64,000 nucleotides of DNA from Porodaedalea pini. Lineage: Eukaryota > Basidiomycota > Agaricomycetes > Hymenochaetales > Hymenochaetaceae. The stretch covers positions 1,674,001 to 1,738,000 of the forward strand of contig NBAY01000002.1 of NCBI GenBank assembly GCA_002794775.1, given 5' to 3'. Positions 1-12,578 of this stretch are shown one piece after another (the first letter of the stretch is position 1; the number at the start of each line of letters is the position of its first letter). The notes below the pieces were generated by a model. The model worked only from the letters and a program-made list of their open reading frames with translations. It was not told the DNA's origin and did not search any database. The translations under genes were made by a program, and so were the position numbers.

Positions 1-653
1 AAGAATTTGCAAAGCACATCAAGGAGACTCATCATGTTGTGAAGGACAACTTGGTCAAGGCGGCGGACGACATGAAGCACTACCACGACCAGACAGCAGG
101 GACCTCGGTGGAGTACAAGGCTGGAGACAAGGTTTTCCTCAATGGGCAAAACATCAGCACAGATTCGCCGATGAAGAAACTCGCTGACAAATGGTATGGT
201 CCCTTCGAGATCGTCGACAAGGTGGGAGCTAGCGCGTACAAACTCAGGCTCCCCAAGCGATGGAAGAAGGTCCACCCAGTCTTCAACGAGGCCCTGCTAA
301 AGCCTGCCGTCGAACCATCCTTTGAGAGCCAGAAACAACCAGCACCGCCGCCACCTGACATCGTCGACAATGAGGAGGAGTACAAAATCGAGGAAGTTCT
401 GGACTCACGTCTGCACCGAGGAAAGCTACAGTACCTTGTCAAGTGGGTTGGCTACAACTAACCGACTTGGCAGCCCGAGATGGACTTTGGCAAGAACGCA
501 AAGGAGGCGATTGCTGAATTCTATCGAAAACACCCCGGCGCCCCTTGAAAACTCAACATTCCTCGCCAACGACTTCACCCACGCTTCGTCGACACTGAAC
601 CAGATGACCTCGATCTTGGTTGGTCGGGATGCCCAACCTTGAGGGGGGGGTAA
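1..653 (+). pseudogene. 3' end of Ty3/gypsy chromovirus pol (element A), decayed
   Basis: This is the tail of a gypsy polyprotein: the integrase C-terminal part followed by a chromodomain. The reading frame is open from the left edge to about 461, where a TAA follows the chromodomain motif LVKWVGYN. Beyond the stop the same frame still encodes recognisable pol (EMDFGKNAKEAIAEFY), so the stop is a lesion and not the natural end. A G-rich tract with TAA at about 642-653 (the polypurine tract) leads into the LTR. It matches the 3' ends of the full elements at 31889-38143 and 46326-52623. The element continues to the left of the window, so only the last quarter of pol is visible. Confidence 0.9.
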
Positions 654-736
654 TGTTAGGACTCAAACTTTTACCTTTTCTTTTATTTTCCCTTTTACCA
701 TTTCCTTTCTTTTAACCACTCCTTTCCATTATATTA
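654..736 (+). repeat. Truncated 3' LTR of gypsy element A
   Basis: It begins TGTTAGGACTC directly after the polypurine tract and follows the other gypsy LTRs of the window for about 80 bp. It stops at CATTATATT, where a foldback element begins. The remaining 340 bp or so of the LTR are not found on the other side, so the LTR was truncated rather than simply interrupted. Confidence 0.8.
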
Positions 737-1769
737 AACTTGAGGTAGTGGGCCATTGGGATGGCAAGCTATGATTACTGTTTTCTGTATCTTTTATTTT
801 ATATGAGGACTAAAGCTTGAAAATTATACTAAAACATTATTCTCATTACAGCCTTTTTCATAAGTCCTGCAACATGTGCATGTCACGTGAAATGAGCCAT
901 GTCAGAGCCAAAGTGTTGAAAAATTAGAATGAATGCCTATTTTCTCTGTGAATTCTGCACAGTACCTGCTCATTAAGTACTCAAAAAAAAAAGGCATGGT
1001 TCTCAGGAGAAGAAATATGTAAAATAGGGAGCAATACATTGACTGTGTAAACAGGTGGAGATCAAACAAGTGTAGCTGGTCTGTTCTCTCACCCATTTCC
1101 ACTGAGATTCAAAAATTATGGCTCCCCTACATCTACCTATAAAATTCTTTCCTGTGTCTGTAAATTAAGTATATGACTATATCAACATATCCTGAAAGTT
1201 TGAAGCCAATCCATTCAGTATTCATGGTGCAGCAGCAAGATTTGTGTTCTACTCTGCAAGACCCGTTGTGAGAAAAGGAGGGTGGAAAGAGCTTGAAGTG
1301 GAACACAAATCTTGCTGCTGCACCATGAATACTGAATGGATTGGCTTCAAACTTGCAGGATATGTTGGTATAGTCATATACTTAATTTACAGACACAGGA
1401 AAGAATTTTATAGGTAGATGTAGGGGAGCCATAATTTTCAAATCTCAGTGGAAATGGGTGAGAGAACAGACCAGCTGCACTTGTTTGATCTCCACCTGTC
1501 TACACAGTCAATGTATTGCTCCCTATTTTACATATTTCTTCTCCTGAGAATCATGCCTTTTTTTTGAGTACTTAATGAGCAGGTACTGTGCAGAATTCAC
1601 AGAGAAAATAGGCATTCATTCTAATTTTTCGACACTTTGGCTCTGACACGGCTCATTTCACGTGATATGCACGTGTCACAGGACTTATGAAAAAGGCTGT
1701 AGTGAATTATTTAGTATTCAGTAAACAGTAATCATAGCTTGCCATCCTAATGGCCCACTACCTCAAGTT
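737..1769. repeat. Foldback (long inverted repeat) element, family 1
   Basis: Two arms of roughly 470-510 bp, about 737-1249 and 1301-1769, are reverse complements with scattered mismatches and small indels. The outer ends read AACTTGAGGTAGTGGGCC and its complement; the loop is about 50 bp. No transposase or long ORF is present, so this is a non-autonomous foldback or MITE-like element. A further piece of the same family lies at 31496-31820. I could not find a convincing target site duplication; TTA on both sides is possible but is offset by 2 nt. Confidence 0.85.
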
Positions 1770-1862
1770 ACCTTGTATGCAAAGAACAGCAATATGTCTG
1801 TGCATGAGCTATAAAGAAGGACTTTGAGAAATAGTTCTGTTGCTAAGTGATTCTGACTCATA

Positions 1863-4800
1863 AGTTCATCTTGTAACTCTTACGAGGATGGATCGTCTCC
1901 TTCTGGACCGTCTCAATCTACAAAGGCTCAAGCTCCTGATTGAAGACCTGACATAAGTCCATGGTGATGCTCTCGTGGATCTTCTGCAACAAGTGGGCAC
2001 AGAAGATCTGAATGAGAGAGATCTTTAGGGTCAGGATCTTTCCGTGCATGAAAATGCCGGTCAAATCCAATTGCACTTGGAAACCGACATAGATGTTCGC
2101 ACGATTGATAGTCGGACTTCGCCAAAGTGTGAATTGACGGTTAGGAATTTGATTAAGACCAGATCATTGAGCATTTGTCAACTTCTTGTATCTCATTGAC
2201 TCTTCGAATCCAGATGCTTTCTCCCAGAACAGACCCTCCCAAGTTGGTAAGTAGGTGCCTTTGAAAAGTGTATGCTCTAGGATTCCTTCAACGCCCCCCA
2301 AAGATGCAATGACATCAACACGGTAGTTGTTCAACTGCCAGAGCTTGCCGTCGTGTTGCTGTGACGTCCACCAAAAAGGATTGCTGCAAAGATAATTCGT
2401 TAGAAAGAGGTTGTAGGGTAAAAACAAAATACTCACTGTTTCAGGAGCTGATATTGCTTCCAGTCTGTCCGCACACGCCAACCATGGTCATACGCCAGAC
2501 TGAACGACGCCACCGAGTCAGCTTTGAACTTTGAGCAAGCAATAGGCTGAACTTACATATGACGGCCTTTCTGGAACAATGTGTTAATACGAGGGATGCC
2601 GCGATCCCACTATCCTCCAGATCTTTCAGTGTCAGTCGACGATTTTGCACATTCGCTTCCTTCCTCTTCATTGAATATTCCGACCAAGCACGAGCCGAGT
2701 CCAAAAACTCCGCTTCCCAAGGCTGAAGGTATTGATGCAAGTTGGGAATGAGCTGGTCATCCTCATGGGTCATACCGGCGCGGAAGTGAGTTACTGCATT
2801 TGAGGGTATGAGTTACAATTATCGACAGAGATGCTTCAGTAAGGAGATGTACACACCTCCCACATTGGTCTGCTTGGACCATCGGAGATCGCTCTGAGGG
2901 ATAAGCACGTGACCCATAGACAACATTCCAAGGCCATCGAGTTCCTATACGACAACAGTTCAGCAAGATATGATATACATAAGAGTTGGGATGCTTACTT
3001 TAGGGGTGTAGAAGACGACCGGAGGGAAACGCGAAGGCATCTTACTATTCAAGCCGATCTTGACACGGGTCTGAATTTTGTTCTCAGCCTTCACCAAAGC
3101 ATCAAGCAGCTCGTTCGTATGGATGACGGCCTCCCGATAGTAGATCATCAGACCAATGATCGCAGTGTTCCATTTGTTGACAATCTTGGAAAAGGTGGTA
3201 GAGCCTGAGTTCATGAGGACCTGGCGGATACGGTTGTTAAACTGTTGAACACATGAAATTCTTCAGCGTTACATATTCCATGGAAGCTTTAATATTCTTA
3301 CCTTCGTCGGAGACGCGGAGGAAGGCTTGTGCAGTACGCTCCTTCGACTGCTCGTTGGTCAAGTTCCACACCCCGTCCTTGAGCGAGAACTGCTCTCCAG
3401 TCATTGTCCGGATCTTCGGCAGAATGCGCACCTCGAAGCCGCTCATCGAGAAGAGTAGCTGAGGGTTGTTTTTAGAGTAGACACTAACAAACGGATCTTC
3501 CCATTCAATCGTCGTCAAAGAACGACGCAGGCTCTGCTTCACGTTCCAGAACACAGCTCGACCTAGATTGACGTCGTGCTTGATCAGGCGCATACGGCAA
3601 TCCCGCGGCCAACATCTCTTGTTGTCATATCCAATAACGTTGTTGTTTGTTGGATCCAGATTCGCGTTGAGGTAACGTTGTATAAGGTCGCGTGATTCCT
3701 CGGCGGTGAAGCGGAATGAAATATGCAAACGATCAACATAACGAGAATAGAGACGGACTGGATGGCGTGTCTCGGTCGCAGAATCACGGTACCGCAGGAA
3801 ATTATTGGGCAGTTGTGGGGGACGCGCCATTTCACTTGCGCGTTGCAAGCCGAGGATGAGAAGATCGAGGACAAGACCATAGTATTGGAAGACAAAGGCA
3901 GTATATGTTCGTATGTGCCATATCTTTGCAGGTGCGAACACAGTTATTCTTCGCTGTGATATAGTCCGCAAGATTATGGTCGAGAATAAGATGAAGCAGA
4001 CGGTTGAGAAGGGTCAGGTCAATCTTTTCGTAGATTCGACAGTACGGTCTCTATCATCACTACGCATTCGCCCTCGCTCGTCTCCTAGATGTCCATCAAG
4101 TTATTGATACCCTGGCACCACTTGTACACTAGAAGGGGAGGAGGTTCAGTGTCCACAGGCTTGATCCACGCCGGGAATAACCCGCGCTTGTCAGCCTCAA
4201 AGAATAAGAACTGGTCAAGATATGCGAGCTTGTCATATGTGTCGAAGAACTCAATGCCTGCCTCTTTGAAGGCTCGCTGAGTGAGCAAGAGACGCTTGAT
4301 CCTAGACAAACCTGCACGCGAATCAATAAGCTACACCCTACGACCAATTAGAAAAAGAACATACATTTGTGTGGATTGTCATACACCTGCTCAATGAGAG
4401 CAAGCTCCTCACGCTGAGATTGGTTAAGACGACCTTTGACGCTGTACGCCTCTTTCAACTTCTCAAGAGCCAACACGAGCAACTTCGTGTCATGCTTGTA
4501 CGAAAGGGGACTGTATGGAAACATCAATGAGAATTACTCAAAAACATAGTTAATTGAATCTTACGGGAATGGGATGGGTGCAATTTCCGACTCTCAAGCC
4601 AGTGGACCGTCGATGTGTAGATCGCAACGGCCTCCTCAACACTAACGTAAGGACCATCTTTGAGGTAACCATGCTGACGCTCCTGCTCAGCTTTCAAGTA
4701 CAGTCGAGTAAGACGCCCTAAGTTCTTCTTGACCACAGCCTTGTCGACAGTCGCACCGCACCTGACACGCTCGCGAATGTAGTGCGCAACCGAGCACCAC

Positions 4801-7286
4801 CAGTCCGCCTTGCTCTTGATGTACCGCAGGATGATGTCCTCGATTGCAGTCGGCATGTCCGGGACCTTCCATGGAGCTGTAGAATAAGGCTTAGTACGCA
4901 AAGTCCAGATTCAACCAAACGACGTACTGTTTGCCTTCCAGCAGTGCCACGCTTCTGACAAGTGCTGCAAGATAGTCTTCGCCTTGTTCTGCTTGATCCA
5001 CTCCGGCATCATATCAAGCATATCGTGCATTACGGCAGTGCGTAATTCCAACTCATAGTGCGATTCGACACGCTGCTTCGTGACCGGCTTTGCGATGCCC
5101 TTGCTGCTGAGACCCTCGAACTGACGCGCAAACAAGTTTGTGAGCCAGTGCTCAAGCAGTGGTACAATTCCACGCATGAAGAAGAGCCACACTCGCCAAC
5201 CTGGAGCCCCAAACCCACAGCCTGGTCCCTTACCAACAGGTCCCATATTGAAGCGATAGTAGATTAGATGATTGAGATCTTTGTACGTCCGGATCTGATG
5301 CATAAGTTTGTACTTGTAACGGTACATGCCGGTGAGCGCGCCGATATGTGCGAAGATATACTGCAATGCATCCGCCAGTTGGAAGGCATCCACATTGCCA
5401 AGCCGGAATTGGACGTGCGCATCGACGACGAGCTTCGTGAGGCGAAGAGTTTCACGGCACAAATGGAATGCATTTCCAAAGCAAGCCTTTCTGTGTTCCT
5501 TCGTCGTGAGCGTCTTTACCGGCTTCAGATTCATGTTGTAATCGAGATGAAGGTAATTCAAGTTCTAGAAGGATTGGAAGTCGGAATGATATAACACAGC
5601 TTTCCCAAAGATCATACCTTGCGACGGACGAGCAAGTTCAGCATGTTGTATCCTTGCCTGCACACTTGCAAACCAGCCTCCACCCAGTCCAGTTTTGTGG
5701 TCTGGAAAAACTTCGTCGCCTTCAACTGACGGAACAGGTTCTTTTTCGTCATCGGCTTCTCCGGCGTCGTCTTCAGCTCGTTGAGAACAAAGCACCTGAG
5801 TAGCTTCTGGTACGACATGCGAACCTTTACAGGCTGGTTCGGTGGGCAGTGCTCCAAGTACCAATTCTTCACCAATGGTACATCTTGCGCGCGGCGCATG
5901 TGTCCCGAGCGGCGACTGTAAGGCGCCGGCGCCCACCATAAGGCAATACCGTCCGCAGTGCCCTCGTTCTCCAAATCTTTATCCGAGAGGAATGGCTCAA
6001 CCTCATCTGGTAGCTCGAATTCATCCTCGTCCGCGCCGTTAGGTCCGAAGATTTCGTCCTCATGAGAAACGAGAGGCGCATTCTTTGGTTGGAAACCACG
6101 AGAGGAGACAGGGTTAATGAGCGGATCGAAGTAGAAAGCAGGCAAGTCAGGATCGTCCGTGCGTATGTAGATGTTCTTCAGCGTATGGTAAGGCGAAATA
6201 TGCACAGAACGTGGAAGAGAATTGTACAGGTGCGGAAAAGCAACATTGTATTCAGTACGAATCTGCTGACGAATAATGATCTTGTTGATGTCATTGAACT
6301 CGTTCCAATCCTCGTCAAAAGAGTCCATGTCCCTATACAGAGGCTCGAACTTAGGACCACCAGGAATGGCCAGATTGAGTGCTTTAGCGGTGAAGAAAGA
6401 CTTCTTGTAGAACAAGTAACTCGAGTTACTGTCGGTGTGATCCGAGAGGAGTGACCGACCGAGTCGATACAAGTTGGCCATGATGGGGAGTGAAAGCGAC
6501 CAGTATTTGTAGGACGAACCATTGACGTGCGGTGTGTCAATCAATGGCTTCGGATCATAAAACCAATCAATTATAGCACTGTCCTCCTCCTCATCCAGGT
6601 CAAGTTGAATGGCTTCCAGCGGCTCGACATCCAGCACGTTGTCCCCATAGTCGAGAGGAGGTTCTTCGTCGTCGAAGAATGGGAAGCGCGTACGCTTGAA
6701 GTGTCGACGGTCGCGCTTCTCGCAACGCATAGCAAGCCACATGGAGCTCCACTGAGCATGATACACCGGCTCAATGACACGCGGAATCTCGTTGACAAAA
6801 GTGATTGCACCCGTGATATGGTAGAGGACAGGCACTTCGCGGACCTGCTCCCAGGGATACGGGATGTTTTCGAGCAGTTTCATGACCGCATGGGGGACGT
6901 ATTTGAGCGCACCGAGATGTACACGCTTATCATTACGGAACTTGCGGTTACTCGTGTCTCCATAATCTTTTAAAATCTTGCGAACGTGCTCGGGTGGAAG
7001 ATCCTGTAAACAACAGAACACGCGTCGTCAGCGCTCAAGTTGCATGTCACTTACCAATGGAACGAAGGCACACCTGCTTCCCAGTATCAACGAATCCACC
7101 TTTGCGCTTCTCGCCATAGCGCTTGTTCTGCACCTGGATCCACTTATGGGACTTTTGCGCGAGTACCTCTGGCGGCATCCGCGAACTCGAAGGTTCGCCA
7201 GCGGAAGACATAGGCATGCCCGGCGGGGGAGGCGGCATCCCGGGCGTCGTGTCGATAGCACTGGGAGCACCTCGCGGGGCACCCAT
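1863..7286 (-). pseudogene. PRP8: PRP8 (U5 snRNP core splicing factor), truncated and mutated copy
   Basis: PRP8 forms the scaffold of the spliceosome's catalytic centre in the nucleus. The minus strand from 7286 encodes a Pro-rich N terminus (PGMPPPPPGMP), then [130 protein letters not shown] and [16 protein letters not shown], in PRP8 order, with short introns retained (for example after GKQ at about 7076). The first half is nearly open. The second half carries TAG at 4085-4087 (the W of WETSEGEC), a frameshift near 4035, a deletion near 3950, loss of about 17 conserved residues near 4240, a 1-nt deletion near 2620, TGA at 2164-2166 and TAG at 1918-1920. Homology stops at KSYKMN near 1863, so the RNase H-like and Jab1/MPN domains are missing. 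PRP8 is essential, so an intact copy must exist elsewhere. Confidence 0.88.
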
Positions 7287-8040
7287 AGCGAGGTCATCGT
7301 TTACGTTTTGATCGAGTGCTACAATACCATCTGCGACGTCATCGTCCGCTGCATTCGTGTCGATAATGATATGTGCATCCAAATCGACATCGAGCGCATC
7401 AGACGTACCCGCGACACCTACATCGGCTGCACCCGGTCGCCGCTGGTCAGGGAGAGTCTGCAACGATTCCGACGGTCCGACGTCCATGGGGAAGTGAAGG
7501 AGGCGGGGGCAAGTCTTCGTCCATGTCCTGGTCGTGTGATGTCGTCGTCTCCATCTCGACATCACCATCCGCATCCGGCTCGCCATCATCCTCCGTCTCT
7601 GTGTCAGGCCTCGAAGTTGATGTCGAGGGCGTTGCCGCTTCTGCCACCATCCGGGCGCGAATTGTTAGAGAGCGCGCCATCGACGCACCGCAGTTGCCTG
7701 CTCGCGTGCATTCGGCTGTGTGTCCCAAACTCGGCACGCCACGACCGTGCTACGCTAGATCTGTCGTGCCCTGGTACAATGACCGTACTTGTTGGGGTAC
7801 CTGAGCCAGACGGCGTCGCATTCGTAGACGTGTCAGTTGGAACGAACGTCTCAGCATCCAATGTGGCAACGCTTTGTTCTTCCTGAAAGGCCCTCAGATC
7901 AGTCAGCCAATAACAAAGATGATGGATGACTCACCTCGGCGTTCGCAAGGGATCGTTCGATAGCGAGCAGTCTGACGAGTTCTTGGGCCTGCTCGCGCCG
8001 ACGCTGTTCTAATTGCTGCTGCCGTCATTGCTGACGCTGT
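7287..8040 (-). other. Low-complexity minus-strand coding remnants between PRP8 and the BTB gene
   Basis: Minus-strand frames here are Asp-, Ser/Thr- and Gln-rich (for example DADGDVEMETTTSHDQDMDEDL near 7530 and QLEQRRREQAQELVRLL near 7980). They switch frame repeatedly and join no single open protein. The Asp-rich stretch just upstream of the PRP8 start may be a PRP8 N-terminal extension. The Gln-rich stretch may be the C-terminal region of the adjacent BTB protein. I cannot assign a product. Confidence 0.35.
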
Positions 8041-8975
8041 TCACGGGTCTCGCGTGGTATGCCGCTCGCACTCGTGGGAGGCAAGGGAAGGCGAAGGGTC
8101 GTGAGCTCGCCGGGCAGGGGTATTCTTGAGACCATAGGTGATGAGTTGATCGTAGAGATATGGCGCACGCGAAACAAGAACGAATCGATGCGAGCAGAAG
8201 ACGGCGGTCGTCTCTTCTTCATTGCAAGGAGCACCCATTGTTGGCATATCGCTGTGTAGTTCAATCCGAACGTCAGAATACAGACGAGACCTCCACATGA
8301 AGACAAGGTCCTTCCGAAGCTTGTCGACGCGTGCCTCTTCCACATTGGCGTCGCCTTCCGGGCCCTCCTCATTCGCATCGAACAAAAACTCAAACACATC
8401 CCCAAATCCCTTTCCTGTAAAGAGACACTCGAACTCGTTGGCGAATAACGCGGGATTATGGTTGAGAGATATGCGCGTGAAGGAGCCGATTACAGAGGGC
8501 GCAGGGGAGATAGGCCAGAATTGGGAAGGTGAAGTGGAGCACATCGAGGCGGTAGGGGAACTCAACGCCAAGGTTGAGAGAGTGTGCAAATATTGTCGGC
8601 ATTGGAAGAGACGGTGTCGGAGAGGCAGCGAAAGGAAGTGGGGACGCGATAGGTGTCGGGCGGAACGAGAAATAGTGCGCCTGGGAACTGAGTAGTGCAC
8701 GAGCATAAACGATAGCTAGCATTTGTTAGTCTCAAGGACAGGTGGTAGGTTCTGCGCTTGTGCTCACGTTTATGTCCCCGAACCTCCGAGTCCGCGTTGC
8801 GGCCTTTGTCCATCGCGTCCTCACCCATTAGATCCCAGACGTCGTCTGGGAAGCAATCCTTCGCGCGATGAAAGAGCGATTGGAGGTCCTCTTGCCATGC
8901 TGTTGTCGACCTCTTCGTTGCCTCGAGCAGTGCAGGTGGGCAGGCAGGCAGCTGTGACGGGACGGCTACCAAGAC
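8041..8975 (-). pseudogene. BTB/POZ-domain protein, frameshifted
   Basis: The minus strand encodes, in order, PALLEATKRSTTAWQEDLQ and FHRAKDCFPDDVWDLMGED (about 8930-8810), AHYFSFRPTP (about 8680), then in another frame SLNHNPALFANEFECLFTGKGF and LRKDLVFMWRSRLYSDVRIEL followed by FCSHRFVLVSRAPYL. The last part has the look of a BTB fold (SDV-I-L ... SHR-L--R-PY). BTB proteins of this layout are common in Agaricomycetes and usually act as protein-protein interaction or ubiquitin-ligase adaptor modules. At least one frameshift near 8540 and an in-frame stop near 8023 (Q-rich segment) suggest decay alongside the neighbouring PRP8 copy. An alternative is an unrecognised intron at the frameshift. 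Confidence 0.55.
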
Positions 8976-10628
8976 AAGCAGTGATGTAGTGTGATAAAGA
9001 AAAAAGCAGAGAAATCCCAAGAGAAAGGTGAAGGAGACAAGTCAGCTCAGGTGTGCCTCCGCTGAGGATCACATGGGGGAGTGAAGCGAGTGTCTTTGCT
9101 GCAGCAAAACAGACTCGTCGACGACCGCAAGGGTGGGGATCACATGTTGGCACTGTCGTCAACTCTGCTTTCGACCGATTTTTAATTCAACCAGGCCATT
9201 TTATTTTACCAAAAATACATAGACAGATAGAGAATTGTCTGAAGTTTTTTTACATGGTTCAAGGGTGATATTTTGATGGTTGAATAAAATAAAATATGCC
9301 AATGAAGAAAGTGAGCACTGTACAGCCACAAAAGCAGTGAACGACTTCATCGCCACTGCTCAATCTTACAAACGCAGCCCCCTACTTTCGACACAGCCAC
9401 ATGCTGACTAAATTCGGACTTTCAATGTTTTTGATGCTTCTTTTTTCCTTCTTTAGTTGTCACCCACATGCTCCTGCTCCGGCCAGCTCCGAAAATTTTG
9501 ATGGCTCAAAGCGGCAACATTGCAGATCATCACATGATGTCTGCACATGGGCACACATCCGTGAGCAGACCGCTCTGTAGGCTCAATCAACTCATTTCCC
9601 CTATGAAAAAAATTGTAAAAAAATATGAAAAAAATTCGAAAAAATCAGGGAAAAAATAATTTAATTAAATCATGCTCTTCTCTCAAAAATTTGATGGCTA
9701 AAAGTGGTAACTCCAAAGCAGCAGCTTGCAAATCATCTATAATCAATTTTATACTCCTCACATGAAAAAGTTAGGAAAAATGCTGAAAAAAATAAGTCAG
9801 TTAGAGAAATATTCTGCTATCTTCTCCATGTGTATTATAAAATAAATCTCAGTAGAAAATCAACCAATAGGAGTCCATTGAGAGTTACTCTCAGAATATG
9901 TAAATCATTGGTCTGGCTCATGCCAGAGTATACATAGCACAACTCAGTATAAGTGCATATAAGCTTTGGATGAGCTGGGCAGTAAATAGAATGTGAAAAG
10001 GGCATGAACTGAACATAATGTGCCAGACTCCATAGGTCTGGAGACTGCCACTGAGTCTCAGACTTGGACTCCTCATAATTATGGTACAGCTACATGGTTG
10101 TGTTTCAGAGTTTGTGTCTTGGAATGTCAGACACTCAATACATCAGGGTCAAGTCATGATGTATAGGAAGTCAGCAACATGTTAGAAGTAGTGAGAATAC
10201 TCTAGCAGGCCTACACCTATAGTCTTTTATGAATATAATACAAGGTGTCCTAACATAGTATCTATATTGTATAAATAATATCCTTTCTATTTTAAATGAA
10301 GACATGAGAAGCAGGTATTATGCACTATGTCTCTCCATTGAAGGAGACTTATTCTATCTTCAAGTTCTCAACAACCAATATTGTACTTAGTGAGGTTTTG
10401 TTGTAAATAGAGTGTCATACAATAAAACTTCAGATTGCTTTCAAGCATGTGTATGTGAGATATATCATGTGAACTAAGATGAAGCATTGTTCTAAGAGCT
10501 TAGACTGATGTCCAGGAAGGAACTTTAAATAGGTATAGCTTTTAGAGTGAGAAATTACATTAATTAAATCTGTAGAACCAAAAAAACTCGGATTAAGCAA
10601 TGCCTAAAAACTCAGATTGATGGCCAGC
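8976..10628. other. AT-rich gene-free stretch
   Basis: No open frame with recognisable content on either strand. The sequence becomes AT-rich after about 9170, with A-runs near 9600-9800. I see no transposon ends, no tRNA and no clear promoter. Confidence 0.6.
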
Positions 10629-10655
10629 GGAGTTCCCGGCAAAGCCGGGAACTCC
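10629..10655. repeat. Perfect 12-bp hairpin, GC-rich
   Basis: GGAGTTCCCGGC, loop AAA, GCCGGGAACTCC: a perfect 12-bp stem with a 3-nt loop in an otherwise AT-rich context, about 50 bp before the old gypsy protease region. It could be an RNA hairpin, the fused termini of a small element or a protein-binding palindrome. Confidence 0.8.
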
Positions 10656-12033
10656 AGGGCTGGTTTAGCAGAAAAGGAGTCCAAAATTAACATATATGGT
10701 ATGCCATCAGCTTATAAAAGCTGACAAAAACCCAAATTGGGGACTTTATCTCGGCCCACAACAAAAGACGATACTTCGTAAACTCAGTAATCGTAATTCG
10801 GCGGGGCCTAGACCAGGCTCACCAGTCGAATCACAGGAAAATGAACCAATCGCACCAGCAAGCATTCCAATCCGAATCATTGACGTATGGTTAGATGGAA
10901 AAGTCAAGGTAGAAGGACTACTTGACACTGGAGCTTCGTTTATAGGGCCTTCTTGGGATGTATGGAAACACCTAGGATCACCAACTCTAAATAATGAACG
11001 AATCACTATCGAAACAGCAGACGCGTCTAGGACCCAATTGCTCAGACTAATACCATGACTCAGGATAGGACTTGGAGGGTTCTCAGTACTCGTACAAGCA
11101 CAAGTTGTACACCTGGCACCATTTGATATCTTACTCGGCCGACCATTCCTTGCACACTGCAAGGCTCAGTTAATGGACATAGACATCGACGACCAGGTAC
11201 TGGAACTAGTCCACCCAGTAACAGAGGAAGATATAATGGTTCCCACTTGAGAATGCACATGACAAAAACAACTAGCCAAAAAGGATGAGGATTCTTTGAT
11301 AGTTGATGAATTGGTACCAAATCGATGAGATGAACAGGAGGTGCACCCAGGCTATACTGTGGATACCTCGGAACTGCCTACAGTACATATTTCTTTTGAC
11401 AGGCAATCTATCGAAATCACCATCTCGGAAAAGAAAGGCACAAATTCAAAACAAAATACGGAAAACAACAAATCCCGAACAAACAATGGAACAGGACTAT
11501 TCTCTATTAACCACCCATACAATAACAAATCTCTAATTCCTCAAACAAGCCAAACTCACCGAACGACTCAACCCTTCTACAAATACAAGAAGGTTGCCGA
11601 TCGTATAAAGCTGGTACCAACCACACTCCCTGAAGAATACTGAATCACCAGGACACAGCACCCCGATCCCCTAAAGGACCTTCCAGAATTACCGACCCAT
11701 CCTCCACCATTCTCACCTGGGAAACAACTCACTCAGGAATGATACGATGAAATGGACATAGATCCGGCCAGATTCCTACTCCCTGAAGAAAAGGATCTCG
11801 CATGGTGGGTTATTTGGACACAGGAAATGGCATTCACATGGAATGAAACAGAAAAGGGTGCACTCGACTACAATTACTTCACTCCAGTTCTTATCTCAAC
11901 GATCGAGCATATTCCATGGGTACTGAAGAATATTCCTATCCCACCAGGGATATTCAACAAAGTCATCACAATCATCAAAGACAAAATCATGTCTGGCATA
12001 TACAAACCATCAAACTCATTGTACCAATCCAGG

Positions 12034-12473
12034 TGTTAGAACTCAAACCTTCACCTTTTCTTTTATTCCCTTTTTTACCATTTCTTTATTTTTAATTGCC
12101 CCTTTCCATTATATTTAATCATCCTTTCAATCATTTCCCACACTCCATTCACCTGACCTTCATTCATTCCATTCTGCTCCTTTATGTAATCTTAGATAAT
12201 TGGGCAACCGGTTCTCATGAGGTGATCACTATATATAAGGATGAGGAATCACATCTGAACACCTGTTCTGCTTTTCCTCTTACCTCCGTGACGACCTAGG
12301 TGAGACCGCATCCCCCTCCTGTAGTAGAGTATATTGTATTAATCCTCTTACCTCTATGATGACCTAGTCTGAGTACAGCATGTCCCGAGTCTCTGCTCAA
12401 GTATAGCACATCCCAGACAACAGTTAGCTGAGGCCTGCCCAGTCCGAGTCATCTCCCGGACTCCCACCTAACA
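12034..12473 (+). repeat. Solo LTR of the gypsy chromovirus family, TSD CCAGG
   Basis: A 440-bp LTR from TGTTAGAACTC to CACCTAACA, similar to those of elements D, E and F, including a TATATAAGG box at about 12230 and GTTCTGCTTTTCC downstream. It is flanked by CCAGG at 12029-12033 and 12474-12478. Removing it rejoins the reading frame of element B's RT (PSRWFCVVKK), so it landed in element B and later lost its interior by LTR-LTR recombination. Confidence 0.93.
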
Positions 12474-12578
12474 CCAGGTGGTTCTGTGTAGTAAAGAAGG
12501 ATGGAAAGTCACTGAGAATAGTCCATGATATTCAACCACTAAATGCAGTCACAATACGAGATCCATCGGTACCGTTGT

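Noticed and set aside
4089..4280. Plus-strand ORFs across the PRP8 region as separate genes
   Set aside because: They are antisense to recognisable PRP8 exons and show no motifs of their own.
1863..7286. A PRP8 intein, as found in several fungi
   Set aside because: The PRP8 segments are contiguous with no inserted splicing-domain motifs, and the breaks are short frameshifts, stops and deletions.
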